Below are positions 7,185 to 15,337 of a stretch of 49,806 nt of DNA, piece after piece. Origin of the DNA: Actinocatenispora comari (GTDB lineage Bacteria > Actinomycetota > Actinomycetes > Mycobacteriales > Micromonosporaceae); contig NZ_BOPO01000108.1 of the NCBI RefSeq assembly GCF_017312725.1, positions 1 to 49,806 on the forward strand, given 5' to 3'. The translations under genes were made by a program, and so were the position numbers. Below the pieces are notes generated by a model. That model was not told the DNA's origin. It did not search any database and saw nothing but the letters and a program-made list of their open reading frames with translations. Numbering within the stretch: the stretch's first letter is position 1; the number at the start of each line of letters is the position of its first letter.

Positions 7185-8366
7185 TCAGAGGCTGCTGCCG
7201 GTGTTGTAGGCGTCGTTGAAGTGGGCGTAGAAGGCGTCGTACATGGCCTGGCTGTCCTCGACCTTGACCAGGATCTCGTCGTTGTAGCGCAGCGCGGACG
7301 CGGTCAGGTTGTGCGAACCGGTGAACACCAGGGTGCGGTCGGCGGTGGACCCGGCATACCGGCCGTAGACGATGATCGCCTTGTCGTGCACCGGGGAGGT
7401 GTGCACCGGGATCCCGGCGGCCTTGAGCGTCGACAGCGGCTGGCTGTCGATCGAGCCGACGTCCACCCAGGTGTGACAGCCCTGCTGGTGCAGCGACACG
7501 AGCTTGTTCACCACCGCCATCCGGCCGCTGGTGATCGACGCCTCCATCACCCGCACCCGGCAGCTGTCGTCGGCGTCGAGATAGTTCAGCCGGTTCACGA
7601 CCAGATCGGTGGTCTGCTCGGGCGAGGCGTAGACCTGCACGTTGGAGGCGGCCGAACCGAAGTAGCCGCGCGGCGCGGAGGCGACGTAGAAGTCGTTGTC
7701 CGGGTACGAGTTCTCCGCCCACATCGGGTCCCACAGCTGCGTGCTGAACCCGTCGTACAGCGTCTTGTCGCCGTAGACGGTGAAGGAGTTGTTGAACTCG
7801 TTCGCGCCCGACGCGTAGGTCATGTTCGGCGAGCCGAACCAGGTCACCCACTGGTGCTGGGTGCCCGCGGCGTCCGCCGTCTGCGAGAACAGCATGTACT
7901 TGGCGTGCATCAGCCCGGTGGAACTGGTCGACAGGCAGCCCCCGCCGTACGCCAGCGACGCGCTCCCGTGGTCGCACCAGTGGTGGTTGGCGCCCAGCAA
8001 CGTGGCGAGCGCGGCGGGAGAGTCGTCGGTGGACTTCTGGTCCTCGCCGTTGTGCACCGCGTACACGTGCACGCCGCGCGACACCGCGGCGGCGATCGCG
8101 TCGTACACGATGTTCGCGCTGATGGAGTAGAGCGCGATGCGGATGCTGGAGCCGGCCGGCGCGCCGTTGATCAGCGCGATCATCTTCTGCAGCTGGGCGG
8201 TGTCCTGCCCGCCGTGGTCGACCGGGTCGTTGAACACGATGTCCACCGGCGAGCTGCCGATGGTGGTACTGACGGGGGCCTGGCCGGCCGCGGCCGGGTC
8301 GGCGCCGAACAGCGTGCTGGCCAGCAGCGCCAGCGCGACCGCGCCGGCACGGATCGGATACCGCAT
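7185..8366 (-). CDS. Secreted phospholipase D-like protein
   Basis: A 393-residue exported protein with a signal peptide (residues 1-27, ending PAAAGQA) and two HKD motifs: HAKYMLF (His154, Lys156) and HDKAIIV (His327, Lys329), each followed by the expected GSxN-like turn (FGSPNMT, TGSHNLT). The PLD superfamily hydrolyses or transfers phosphodiesters through a phospho-His intermediate. Because it is secreted, the target is probably phospholipid or extracellular nucleic acid. The ATG at 8366 follows GGGAGG. Longer in-frame starts would run into the divergent regulator gene and are rejected. Confidence 0.9.
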   Translation of the reverse strand: MRYPIRAGAVALALLASTLFGADPAAAGQAPVSTTIGSSPVDIVFNDPVDHGGQDTAQLQKMIALINGAPAGSSIRIALYSISANIVYDAIAAAVSRGVHVYAVHNGEDQKSTDDSPAALATLLGANHHWCDHGSASLAYGGGCLSTSSTGLMHAKYMLFSQTADAAGTQHQWVTWFGSPNMTYASGANEFNNSFTVYGDKTLYDGFSTQLWDPMWAENSYPDNDFYVASAPRGYFGSAASNVQVYASPEQTTDLVVNRLNYLDADDSCRVRVMEASITSGRMAVVNKLVSLHQQGCHTWVDVGSIDSQPLSTLKAAGIPVHTSPVHDKAIIVYGRYAGSTADRTLVFTGSHNLTASALRYNDEILVKVEDSQAMYDAFYAHFNDAYNTGSSL

Positions 8367-8458
8367 CGTGGCCTCCCGACGTCCGAACTGAACTCTTCGT
8401 ACACCGTTGGAAGGTTTATGTCGAGATGCGGGCGCTGACTGAAGGTGCCTGCCGTCGA

Positions 8459-8495
8459 GGAAACTCTGTTTCCAATCATCGTGTAGTTTGGAAAC
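8459..8495 (+). promoter_or_regulatory. Operator-like inverted repeats at the RpiR-type regulator start
   Basis: GGAAAC (8459-8464) and GTTTCC (8468-8473) form a perfect palindrome with a 3-base centre. The second half-site, extended as GTTTCCAA (8468-8475), pairs again with TTGGAAAC (8488-8495), which ends directly at the GTG start. The three half-sites are probably the autoregulatory operator. Confidence 0.6.
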
Positions 8496-9362
8496 GTGAC
8501 TTCCTCCTTCCCGTTCGACCTCGCCGGACTGCGGGCCGGGCTGCAGGCCCGGCTGCCGGGGCTGCGGCGCAGCGACGCCGCAGTGGTCCGGCTCGCGCTC
8601 GACGAGCCCACCTTCCTGGTGTCGGCCACCACTGCCGAGGCCGCCGAACGTGCCGGCGTCTCCCCGGCCACCGTCGTCCGGGCCGCCCGTGCGGTCGGCT
8701 ACGACGGCTTCAGCGAGTTCAAGCTCGCCCTCGCCCGCGCCTCCGGCGGCGTCAGCATCTTCGTGCCGCCGCGGCAGCTGTCCGAGGCCGCCACCACCGG
8801 CGAGCTGCAGGAGGCGATCCTGTCCAGCCACGCCGCGAGCATCGCCGCGATCCGCGGCACCCTCGACACCGCCGAGCTGGAGCGCGCGGTGACGCTGCTC
8901 GACGGCGCCGGCCGGATCCTCGTCGCCGGGTCCGGCACCTCCGCGTCGGTCGCGCTCGACGCCGCGTTCCGGTTCACCTCGATCGGGCTGATCGCCCAGG
9001 CCTCCGCCGACCACCTGTCCGCGATGGTGGTGGCCCGGCTGCTGACCGCCGCTGACGTGCTGGTCGCCGTCAGCTACACCGGCGTGACGCCGCAGACGAT
9101 GGACATCGTCGAGGCGGCCAAGGCCGCCGGCGCCCGCGTCGTCGCCGTCACGAGCTTCACCGCCTCGCCGCTGGCCCGCACCGCCGACGTCACGCTGATC
9201 GCCGGCGGCGAGAACCTCGGCCGGCAACTCGCCGCCGCCAGCAGCCGGCTGGCCCACCTCGCCGTCGTCGACCTGCTGCACGCCGCCGTCGCCCGGGCCG
9301 ACATGGACCGCACCCGCCGGGCCGAGCGCCTCGGCATCGAGCTGCCCGACGGTACGGCGTGA
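8496..9362 (+). CDS. MurR/RpiR-family transcriptional regulator with SIS domain
   Basis: A 288-residue regulator. The N-terminal HTH_6 domain (about residues 5-78) includes TTAEAAERAGVSPATVVRAARAVG, and the C-terminal SIS domain (about 125-260) includes ILVAGSGTSASVALD and VLVAVSYTGVTPQT, which bind phosphosugars or related ligands. The GTG at 8496 follows the operator-like repeat with no Shine-Dalgarno sequence, so the mRNA may be leaderless. The downstream EamA exporter begins 43 bases after the stop and is likely co-transcribed. The effector is not evident from the sequence. Confidence 0.92.
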   Translation: MTSSFPFDLAGLRAGLQARLPGLRRSDAAVVRLALDEPTFLVSATTAEAAERAGVSPATVVRAARAVGYDGFSEFKLALARASGGVSIFVPPRQLSEAATTGELQEAILSSHAASIAAIRGTLDTAELERAVTLLDGAGRILVAGSGTSASVALDAAFRFTSIGLIAQASADHLSAMVVARLLTAADVLVAVSYTGVTPQTMDIVEAAKAAGARVVAVTSFTASPLARTADVTLIAGGENLGRQLAAASSRLAHLAVVDLLHAAVARADMDRTRRAERLGIELPDGTA

Positions 9363-9405
9363 CGCCGCTCGTCGCGCGCCCGGACCGCGGCCGCGGAGCG
9401 CGCTG

Positions 9406-10266
9406 ATGTCACCGGCGATCGGGCTGGTGCTCGCGGCCGCGGTGCTGCACGCGATCTGGAACCTGGCCGCCAAGCGGTACCACGGGGACGGGTCGGTGTT
9501 CGTGTGGAGCTACATGGTGCTCGGCGCGGTGCTGTGCCTGCCGCTGGCCCTGCTCGCCCTGGCCCGCGATCCCGGCGCCTGGTCGTGGCGGTTGCTGATC
9601 GGCCCGCTGGTCTCCGCGCTGATCCACATCGTCTACTCGCTGGTCCTGCAGGCCGGGTACCGGCGGGCCGAGCTGACGGTGGTCTACCCGGTCGCCCGCG
9701 GGGTCGGTCCGCTGCTGACCATGGTCGTGGCCGTCGCGGCGCTGGGGGAGCGGCCCGGCCTGCCGGCGCTCGCCGGTGCCGCGCTGGTGCTGGCCGGCAT
9801 CACCGTGGTCACCACCCTCAAGCGCCAACACGCCGGACGCCCCCTCGCCAACGGCCTCGGGTACGGCGCCGCCACCGGCGCGATGATCGCCGCGTACACG
9901 CTGTGGGACGACCACGCCGTCACCCGCTGGGACATCGCCCCGATCGTGTACTTCGGGCTCGCGGTGACGATGCAGGCCGCGCTGCTGACCCCGGCCGCGG
10001 TGCGCCGCCGGGACGCGATCCGGCCGGCGCTCACCCGGCACTGGCGCGAGATCGCGACCGTCGCCGTGCTGTCCCCGGCCGCCTACATCCTGGTACTGGT
10101 CGCGATGCAGCGGCTGCCGGTGACGATCGTGGCGCCGGCCCGCGAGTCGTCCATCGTGGTCGGCTCGCTGCTCGCCTGGTGGCTGTTCGCCGAGGCGCAG
10201 CCGCTGCGCCGGGTCGCCGGCGCGCTGGTCGTGCTCACCGGCATCACCCTGATCGCGCTGGCCTGA
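9406..10266 (+). CDS. EamA/DMT-family transporter
   Basis: A 286-residue inner-membrane protein with about ten hydrophobic segments and the duplicated EamA arrangement. The first half includes AAAVLHAIWNLAAK and YPVARGVGPLLTM; the second ends PARESSIVVGSLLAWWLFAEAQP. Members of the drug/metabolite transporter superfamily export amino acids, metabolites or drugs. The ATG at 9406 is preceded by GGAG. Its place behind the RpiR-type regulator suggests that this regulator controls export of the effector or a related metabolite. Confidence 0.88.
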   Translation: MSPAIGLVLAAAVLHAIWNLAAKRYHGDGSVFVWSYMVLGAVLCLPLALLALARDPGAWSWRLLIGPLVSALIHIVYSLVLQAGYRRAELTVVYPVARGVGPLLTMVVAVAALGERPGLPALAGAALVLAGITVVTTLKRQHAGRPLANGLGYGAATGAMIAAYTLWDDHAVTRWDIAPIVYFGLAVTMQAALLTPAAVRRRDAIRPALTRHWREIATVAVLSPAAYILVLVAMQRLPVTIVAPARESSIVVGSLLAWWLFAEAQPLRRVAGALVVLTGITLIALA

Positions 10267-10269
10267 CAA

Positions 10270-10320
10270 CCCGGGCCCCGCCCTCGCCGATCACGGCGAC
10301 GCGGCGGGGTCGTACCCGGG
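10270..10320. terminator. Bidirectional hairpin between converging genes
   Basis: Nested inverted repeats lie between the EamA gene and the converging TetR gene: CCCGGG, CCCCGCC (10276-10282) and CGCCG on the left pair with CGGCG, GGCGGGG (10303-10309) and CCCGGG on the right. There is no T-run. Position and symmetry suggest a terminator shared by both genes. Confidence 0.55.
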
Positions 10321-10396
10321 CCGTACCCGGCCGGCGGGGAAGCGGGCGCGGCGCCACCGGTGGCTCGGCGCCGGGCCGGGCCCGCCGGGGCGCCGG

Positions 10397-10996
10397 CTAC
10401 CGCGCCCGCGACGATCGGGCGGGCTCCGGTGACCGGGTACCGGCACGGGCCCCGTCGAGGAACACCGCGACCACGCCCGCGGCAGCCTCCTCGGCGCCGA
10501 GTTGGCCGTCCGCGACCATCCCGAGCGCGGCCTTGACGAGGCCGCTGAGCAGTTCGGTCAGCAGCTCCGGGGCGAGGCCGGGGCGCAGCACGCCGTCGGC
10601 GATCCCCCGCCGGAACAGGTCCCGTACCGGTTCGGTCAGCAGGGCGTCGACGTCGGGATGGTCGTCGGTGCTGGCCTGGCCGGCGGACAGCGCCACGTAC
10701 TTGCTGCCGACCGCGATGAACCCGCGTACCAGCCGGGCGATGGCCTGGTCGACCGGGAGGCCCTGCAGATCCGCGTCCGCCACCCGGGCCGCGAGCTCCT
10801 CGACGCCGGTGGTGGCCATCGCGCGCAGCAGCGCCTCGCGGTTCGGGAAGTACCGGTAGAGCGTGGCGCGGCTGACCCCGGCGGCGCGCGCGACCTCGTT
10901 CATGCTCACGATCCGGCCCCGCTCGGCCAGGCTCGCCGCGGCGCTGTCGACGATCGCGGCCGCGGTGCGGTCCCGCAGGGCGTCCCCCTTGCTCAT
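10397..10996 (-). CDS. TetR-family transcriptional regulator
   Basis: A 199-residue repressor. The N-terminal TetR helix-turn-helix (about residues 8-60) shows IVSMNEVARAAGVSRATLYRYFPNREALL. The rest is the helical ligand-binding and dimerisation domain, which varies between members. The ATG at 10996 is preceded by no strong ribosome-binding site. The gene is divergent from the ABM-domain monooxygenase, and the shared intergenic region contains several GTCTC/GAGAC half-sites, so it probably represses both itself and that gene. Confidence 0.92.
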   Translation of the reverse strand: MSKGDALRDRTAAAIVDSAAASLAERGRIVSMNEVARAAGVSRATLYRYFPNREALLRAMATTGVEELAARVADADLQGLPVDQAIARLVRGFIAVGSKYVALSAGQASTDDHPDVDALLTEPVRDLFRRGIADGVLRPGLAPELLTELLSGLVKAALGMVADGQLGAEEAAAGVVAVFLDGARAGTRSPEPARSSRAR

Positions 10997-11027
10997 GGCC
11001 GCATCGTACCGGCAGGTTGACAAGAAG

Positions 11028-11064
11028 GTCTCGTTGTAAGACAGTGATGTCTCATAAAGAGACA
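11028..11064. promoter_or_regulatory. TetR operator array between the regulator and the monooxygenase
   Basis: Four related half-sites alternate in orientation: GTCTC (11028-11032), AGACA (11039-11043), TGTCTC (11048-11053) and GAGACA (11059-11064). AGACA-GTGA-TGTCT and GTCTC-ATAAA-GAGAC are perfect palindromes. A TetR dimer, or two dimers side by side, could bind here. Confidence 0.6.
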
Positions 11065-11090
11065 CTGATGGCCAGTTCAGAGGAGACGCC

Positions 11091-11408
11091 ATGACCGCGG
11101 ACAGCAGGTTCAGCGTGTACGGGAAGATGACCGCGAAGGCGGGCCAGCGCGACGAGCTCGTCGCGCGGCTGGCGGAGCTGCTGCGGCTCGACACCCCCGG
11201 CCTGGAGTGGTGCGGCATCCACACCGCACTCGACGACCCCGACACCATCTGGGTCACCGAGATCTGGACCGACCAGGTGACCCACGACGCCGAGACCCGG
11301 TCCGAGGCCGTCGTCGCGGCCACCGGCCGGGTGCTGGAGCTGGTGGCCGCGCCGCCCGAAGGCTCCTACGGCCGGGTCGCGCACCTGCACGACGTGCGCG
11401 CCGGCTAG
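11091..11408 (+). CDS. ABM-domain (antibiotic biosynthesis monooxygenase-like) protein
   Basis: A 105-residue ferredoxin-like alpha/beta-barrel protein with the ABM fold. Recognisable parts are GKMTAKAGQRDELVARLAEL, PGLEWCGIHTALDDPDTIWV and EIWTDQ followed by HDAETRSEAV. Small cofactor-free ABM proteins oxidise quinols or phenols, or protect against quinones. The start follows GAGGAGACGCC. It is divergent from TetR and next to a quinone-oxidoreductase-like gene, which fits quinone or electrophile detoxification better than an antibiotic pathway. Confidence 0.85.
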   Translation: MTADSRFSVYGKMTAKAGQRDELVARLAELLRLDTPGLEWCGIHTALDDPDTIWVTEIWTDQVTHDAETRSEAVVAATGRVLELVAAPPEGSYGRVAHLHDVRAG

Positions 11409-11415
11409 CGGCACG

Positions 11416-12333
11416 TCAGGGGTGCAGGACGATCTTGCCGTGGGTGTGGCCCTGCTCCAGGTCACGGAACGCCTCGCGGACCGACTCCAGCGGGTAGGCG
11501 CGCGCGATCGGCACCTCCAGCTCGCCGCCGGCGGCCAGCCGGGCCAGCTCGCCCAGCACCACCGCGGACGCCGCCGAACCCTCGCCGTAGGTACGGGCGC
11601 CGACCTTCGCCGCCGCCTGCCAGTCGCGGATCGTGTCGATGCGCTCCGGCCGCACCCCCAACGACACCGCCAACTCGACGTACCCGTTGCCGATCGTGTC
11701 GATGAACGCGTCCACCCGACCGCCGGCCGCGGCCCGGATCCGGTCGCCGACCCCGTCCCCGTACGCCACCGGCACCACGCCGTGCTCGGCCAGCCAGCCG
11801 TGATTGCGGGTACTGGCCAGCCCGATCACCGTCGCTCCCCGCCGGCGCGCCAGCTGCACGGCCAGCGAGCCGACCCCGCCGGCCGCGCCGGACACCACGA
11901 CGGTGTCCGACGGCGTGGGATCGGTGGCGAACACCGTCGCGTACGCGGTGGTACCGGCGACGTAGAGGGCCCCGGCGACATCCCAGGACAGGCCCCGCGG
12001 CCGGTGCACCACGTGCACGTCGTCGGCCACCACGTACTGCGCGTGGCTGGCCCGCCGGTGGGTGAAGCCGAGCACCTCGTCGCCGACCGCGAACCCGCGT
12101 ACCTCCGAGCCGAGCGCGACCACCACCCCGGCCAGGTCGCTGCCCTGCCCGGAGGGGAACGTCGCCGGCCAGCGGGCGTGCAGCCCGCCAGAGCGGATGT
12201 GCGCCTCGCCCGGCTGGATGCCGGCCGCCCGGACCTCGACCAGCAGCTGGTCGGGTCCCGGCTCCGGGCGCGGCACGTCCTCGACGCGCAGCACGTCGAC
12301 CCCGCCGTACTCGTGGAACCGCACCGCCTTCAT
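11416..12333 (-). CDS. Zinc-independent quinone oxidoreductase (MDR family)
   Basis: A 305-residue medium-chain dehydrogenase/reductase. The GroES-like domain occupies residues 1-120 (MKAVRFHEYGGVDVLRVEDV, GSDLAGVVVALG). The NADPH-binding Rossmann domain begins at about 140 with VVSGAAGGVGSLAVQLARRRGA. The structural Cys cluster of zinc alcohol dehydrogenases is absent, so it belongs with quinone reductases (QOR), which reduce quinones or enones using NADPH. The stop lies 8 bases from that of the converging ABM gene. The ATG at 12333 gives the normal family length. Confidence 0.9.
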   Translation of the reverse strand: MKAVRFHEYGGVDVLRVEDVPRPEPGPDQLLVEVRAAGIQPGEAHIRSGGLHARWPATFPSGQGSDLAGVVVALGSEVRGFAVGDEVLGFTHRRASHAQYVVADDVHVVHRPRGLSWDVAGALYVAGTTAYATVFATDPTPSDTVVVSGAAGGVGSLAVQLARRRGATVIGLASTRNHGWLAEHGVVPVAYGDGVGDRIRAAAGGRVDAFIDTIGNGYVELAVSLGVRPERIDTIRDWQAAAKVGARTYGEGSAASAVVLGELARLAAGGELEVPIARAYPLESVREAFRDLEQGHTHGKIVLHP

Positions 12334-12436
12334 CGCGCCGCCACCGCCTTCCTCGCGAGTACCGGCGCCCGCCGGCACCGTCGCCAACCTCGCCGGCGGG
12401 GGCTGGCTTCCCCCGAACGACGGTTCGAGACCCAGG

Positions 12437-14104
12437 TCACGAGGACGGCGGCGGGAAGTCCATCAGGCGCAGTTCGAGCATGGCGGCGAAGCGGGCGTCC
12501 GGGTCGGTCAGGTCGATGCCGCCGACCTCGGTGAGCCGCCGCAGCCGGTACCGGAACGTGTTCGGGTGGGTGTGCAGCGCCGCAGCGGCGGCGGCCACGT
12601 CGCCGAACGCGGTCAGCCACGCGTGCAGCGTCTCCACCAGGCAGGTGCGCCGCTTGGCGTCGTAGGCCAGCAGCCGCGCCACCGGACCGCTCGGTTGGTC
12701 GCCGCGGGCCGCGGCGAGGTCGGCCAGCTCGATCAGCAGCGCCTCGACGTGCACGTCGGCGATCCGGGCGACCCCGGTCGCCTCGCGACCGCGACGCAGT
12801 ACCCGCAGCGCCCGGTCGGCGCCGGCCCGGGACCGGGCCAACCCGGCGTGGTCGTGCGCGACCGAACCGACCCCGACCAGCACCCGGCGGCTGCTGCCGA
12901 TCCGGCCCAGAAACTCCCGGGTCACCCGTACCGCGCGCTGCTCGGCGTCGCCCCGGTCCGGCCGGCAGCCGACGATGCCGTACCCGACGTCGCCGATCAG
13001 CGCGACCGCCGACCGCGGGTACACCGCGCTCAGGTGCATCGAGAACGCGTCGGCCAGCCGCTGCCGCTCGGCGACCAGCTGGGCGTGCGTGGCGGTCAAC
13101 CCCTCGTCCTCGGCGCGGCCGACCGGCGTGAGCGCCAGGACCAGGCAGCTCTGCTCGGCCAGCCCGAGCCGGGTCAGCGCGTCCGCGGCGCCGGGCCCGG
13201 CCTCCAGCGCGGTCGCGACCAGGTCGGCGCGCAGCCGGCGTTCCACGTCGGCGCCGGCGCGCAGCCGCAGCAGGTGCAGCGCGACGAGCTTCGCCGCGTC
13301 CCGCAACGCCTGGGTGCGCTCGGCCGACAGCGGGGAGCGCACCGCCGCCCAGATGGAGCCGAGGATCTCGTCGCCGGCGCGGATCGCCAGCGCCACCCGG
13401 GGCAGCGCGATCTCCGGCGGCTCGACCGGCATCGGCGCCACCGCGATCGGGTCGTCGCTGCGGTACAGCTCGTGGAACACGCCGCGCTCCTCCAGGACGC
13501 GGGTGAACCGCTGCGGCACCTGGCGACCCAGGATCGTGGCGATCCGGGACGGGTCGGCCTCGTCCTGCCGACCGGAGAAGGCGAGCACCCGCGAGTTGCG
13601 GTCCTCGATCGTGACCGGCGCATCCAGCAGCGTGGAGATCGCGTTGGCCAGCGCGAACAGGTCGCCGGAGGGCATCCCGCCGAGCGTCTCCGGGCCGGTG
13701 TCGCCCACGTCGCCCTCGGCGATCAGCGACCGCAGCATCGCCGCGAGCTGGGTCCAGGACGCGCCGCGGGTCAGACCCAGCAGCGCCACCCCGGACCGCC
13801 GTACCGCGGCGGAGAGCCGCTCGTCGGGCGCCACCGGCGCGCGGACCACCAGCCCGGCCGCGCCGTGCTCACCCAGTTCGGTCAGCAGCGCGGCGATCTC
13901 CGCCGGCTCGTGCATCCCGACGCCGAGCACCAGCGCGCGCCGGGGCGTCGCCGGCTCGTCGAGCGGGTCGTGGATGACCACCCCGCCGACCTCGTCGACC
14001 GACTCGGGGTCGCCCGCGACGAGCTCGAGCAGGGTCGCGCCGAGATCCTCCAGGATCCGGCCCAGGCTAGCCCGCGGTCGTCCGGCGGTCACGGCGACAA
14101 GCAC
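12437..14104 (-). CDS. PucR-family transcriptional regulator
   Basis: A 555-residue regulator with the PucR layout: an N-terminal ligand-sensing domain (about residues 1-130), a GAF/GGDEF-like middle region with an MHLSAVYP segment, and a C-terminal HTH_30 domain ending the protein (VETLHAWLTAFGDVAAAAAA, then HTHPNTFRYRLRRLTEVGGI). PucR proteins commonly control nitrogen-compound catabolism (purines, amino acids). The GTG at 14104 is the upstream limit of the conserved domain. It is the last gene of the minus-strand D-amino-acid island, 126 bases after the racemase stop, so it is probably the local regulator, either read through or from its own promoter. Confidence 0.9.
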   Translation of the reverse strand: MLVAVTAGRPRASLGRILEDLGATLLELVAGDPESVDEVGGVVIHDPLDEPATPRRALVLGVGMHEPAEIAALLTELGEHGAAGLVVRAPVAPDERLSAAVRRSGVALLGLTRGASWTQLAAMLRSLIAEGDVGDTGPETLGGMPSGDLFALANAISTLLDAPVTIEDRNSRVLAFSGRQDEADPSRIATILGRQVPQRFTRVLEERGVFHELYRSDDPIAVAPMPVEPPEIALPRVALAIRAGDEILGSIWAAVRSPLSAERTQALRDAAKLVALHLLRLRAGADVERRLRADLVATALEAGPGAADALTRLGLAEQSCLVLALTPVGRAEDEGLTATHAQLVAERQRLADAFSMHLSAVYPRSAVALIGDVGYGIVGCRPDRGDAEQRAVRVTREFLGRIGSSRRVLVGVGSVAHDHAGLARSRAGADRALRVLRRGREATGVARIADVHVEALLIELADLAAARGDQPSGPVARLLAYDAKRRTCLVETLHAWLTAFGDVAAAAAALHTHPNTFRYRLRRLTEVGGIDLTDPDARFAAMLELRLMDFPPPSS

Positions 14105-14230
14105 GTCCCCGACGGTAGGGCGTGCGGCCGGGCCCGGGTTTGGGCGAGCATGACGAAATCCTAGGTGGACTTCGTCGACCCCGACAGGACCCGAACGTGT
14201 TCGAGTCCGGCCGGGGCGCCGCGACGAGGA

Positions 14231-15337
14231 TCAGGCCGCGATCCACTCGGTACGGATGGTGACCGCGTCGAGCGCCTCGGCGATCGGGTCGACGCCGATG
14301 CCCGGCCCGGTCGGTACCGCGAGCTGCCCCTGGTCGAGCCGGAACGGCTCGGTCACGTCCCGGGCGTAGTAGCGGTCCGAGGCCGACGTGTCGCCGGGCA
14401 GCGTGAAGCCGGGCAGCGCCGCGAGCGCCAGGTTCGCCGCCCGACCGATCCCCGACTCCAGCATCCCGCCGCACCACACCGGCACGTCGTGGGCCACGCA
14501 CACGTCGTGGATGCGCCGCGCCTCCAGGAACCCGCCGACCCGGCCGGGCTTGATGTTCACGATCGAACAGGCGCCCAGCGCGATCGCGTCCGCCGCGGCC
14601 CGCGCCGACACGATCGACTCGTCCAGGCAGATCGGTGTGGTCAGCTGCCGGGCCAGCTGGGCGTGGCCGAGCACGTCCTCCTCGTCCAGCGGCTGCTCGA
14701 TCAGCAGCAGGTCGAACGGGTCGAGCCGGGCCAGGTGCCGGCCGTCGGTGCGGTGGTAGGCGGTGTTCGCGTCTACCTGCAGGGCCACGCCGTCGCCGAA
14801 CCGTTCCCGTACCGCGCGGACCGGCTCGACGTCCCAGCCCGGCTCGATCTTCAGCTTGATCCGCAGGTACCCGGCGTCCAGGTAGCCGGCGACCGCGTCC
14901 AACAGCTGCGGGATCGACTCCATGATGCCCACCGACACGCCGCAGTCGACCCGGTCGCGTACCGCGCCCAGCTCCCGGGACAGCGGCACACCGCGGGCGC
15001 GCAGCTCGGCGTCGAGTACCGCGATCTCCAGCGCGGCCTTCGCCATCCGGTGCCCCTTGAACCCGGCCAGCGTCGGTGCCACCCGCGTCGCGTCCAGGTC
15101 ACGGATCCGGCCCAGCGTCGGCACCAGGAACCGGCGCAGCACGTCGGCGCACGCCGCCACGTACTCCGAGCTGTACAGCGGATCGCTCATCGCGACGCAC
15201 TCGCCCCAGCCCTCCGCCTCCGGCGTCACCACCCGCAGCAGCAGGATCTCGCGTACCTGCTGGGTGCCGAACGACGTCCGGAACGGCGCCACCAGCGGCA
15301 TCTCGACGGTGCGCAGCTCCACCCCGGTCAGCTTCAC
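14231..15337 (-). CDS. N-succinylamino acid racemase / o-succinylbenzoate synthase (NSAR/OSBS)
   Basis: A 368-residue enolase-superfamily enzyme. All expected residues are visible at positions that I recall for the Amycolatopsis N-acylamino acid racemase: Lys161 and Lys163 (KLK), metal ligands Asp189 (VDAN), Glu214 (IEQP) and Asp239 (LDES), and Lys263 (NIKPGR). Arg266, linked in the literature to racemase activity in NSAR/OSBS enzymes, is present. The reaction is 1,1-proton transfer racemising N-succinyl-amino acids, with OSBS as a possible side activity. No other menaquinone genes are nearby. The GTG start overlaps the GNAT stop (GTGA), indicating coupled translation with the acyltransferase. 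Confidence 0.93.
   Translation of the reverse strand: MKLTGVELRTVEMPLVAPFRTSFGTQQVREILLLRVVTPEAEGWGECVAMSDPLYSSEYVAACADVLRRFLVPTLGRIRDLDATRVAPTLAGFKGHRMAKAALEIAVLDAELRARGVPLSRELGAVRDRVDCGVSVGIMESIPQLLDAVAGYLDAGYLRIKLKIEPGWDVEPVRAVRERFGDGVALQVDANTAYHRTDGRHLARLDPFDLLLIEQPLDEEDVLGHAQLARQLTTPICLDESIVSARAAADAIALGACSIVNIKPGRVGGFLEARRIHDVCVAHDVPVWCGGMLESGIGRAANLALAALPGFTLPGDTSASDRYYARDVTEPFRLDQGQLAVPTGPGIGVDPIAEALDAVTIRTEWIAA

Noticed and set aside
5880-8438. An 852-codon plus-strand open frame
   Set aside because: It is antisense to the amidohydrolase and phospholipase genes and has no recognisable domain.
10397-12333. ABM monooxygenase, TetR and oxidoreductase as part of an antibiotic gene cluster
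   Set aside because: No synthase, ketide or peptide assembly genes are present; the set fits quinone or electrophile defence better.
14231-15337. Annotation as menaquinone o-succinylbenzoate synthase only
   Set aside because: No men genes are adjacent, while the GNAT and M20 neighbours and Arg266 indicate the racemase role.
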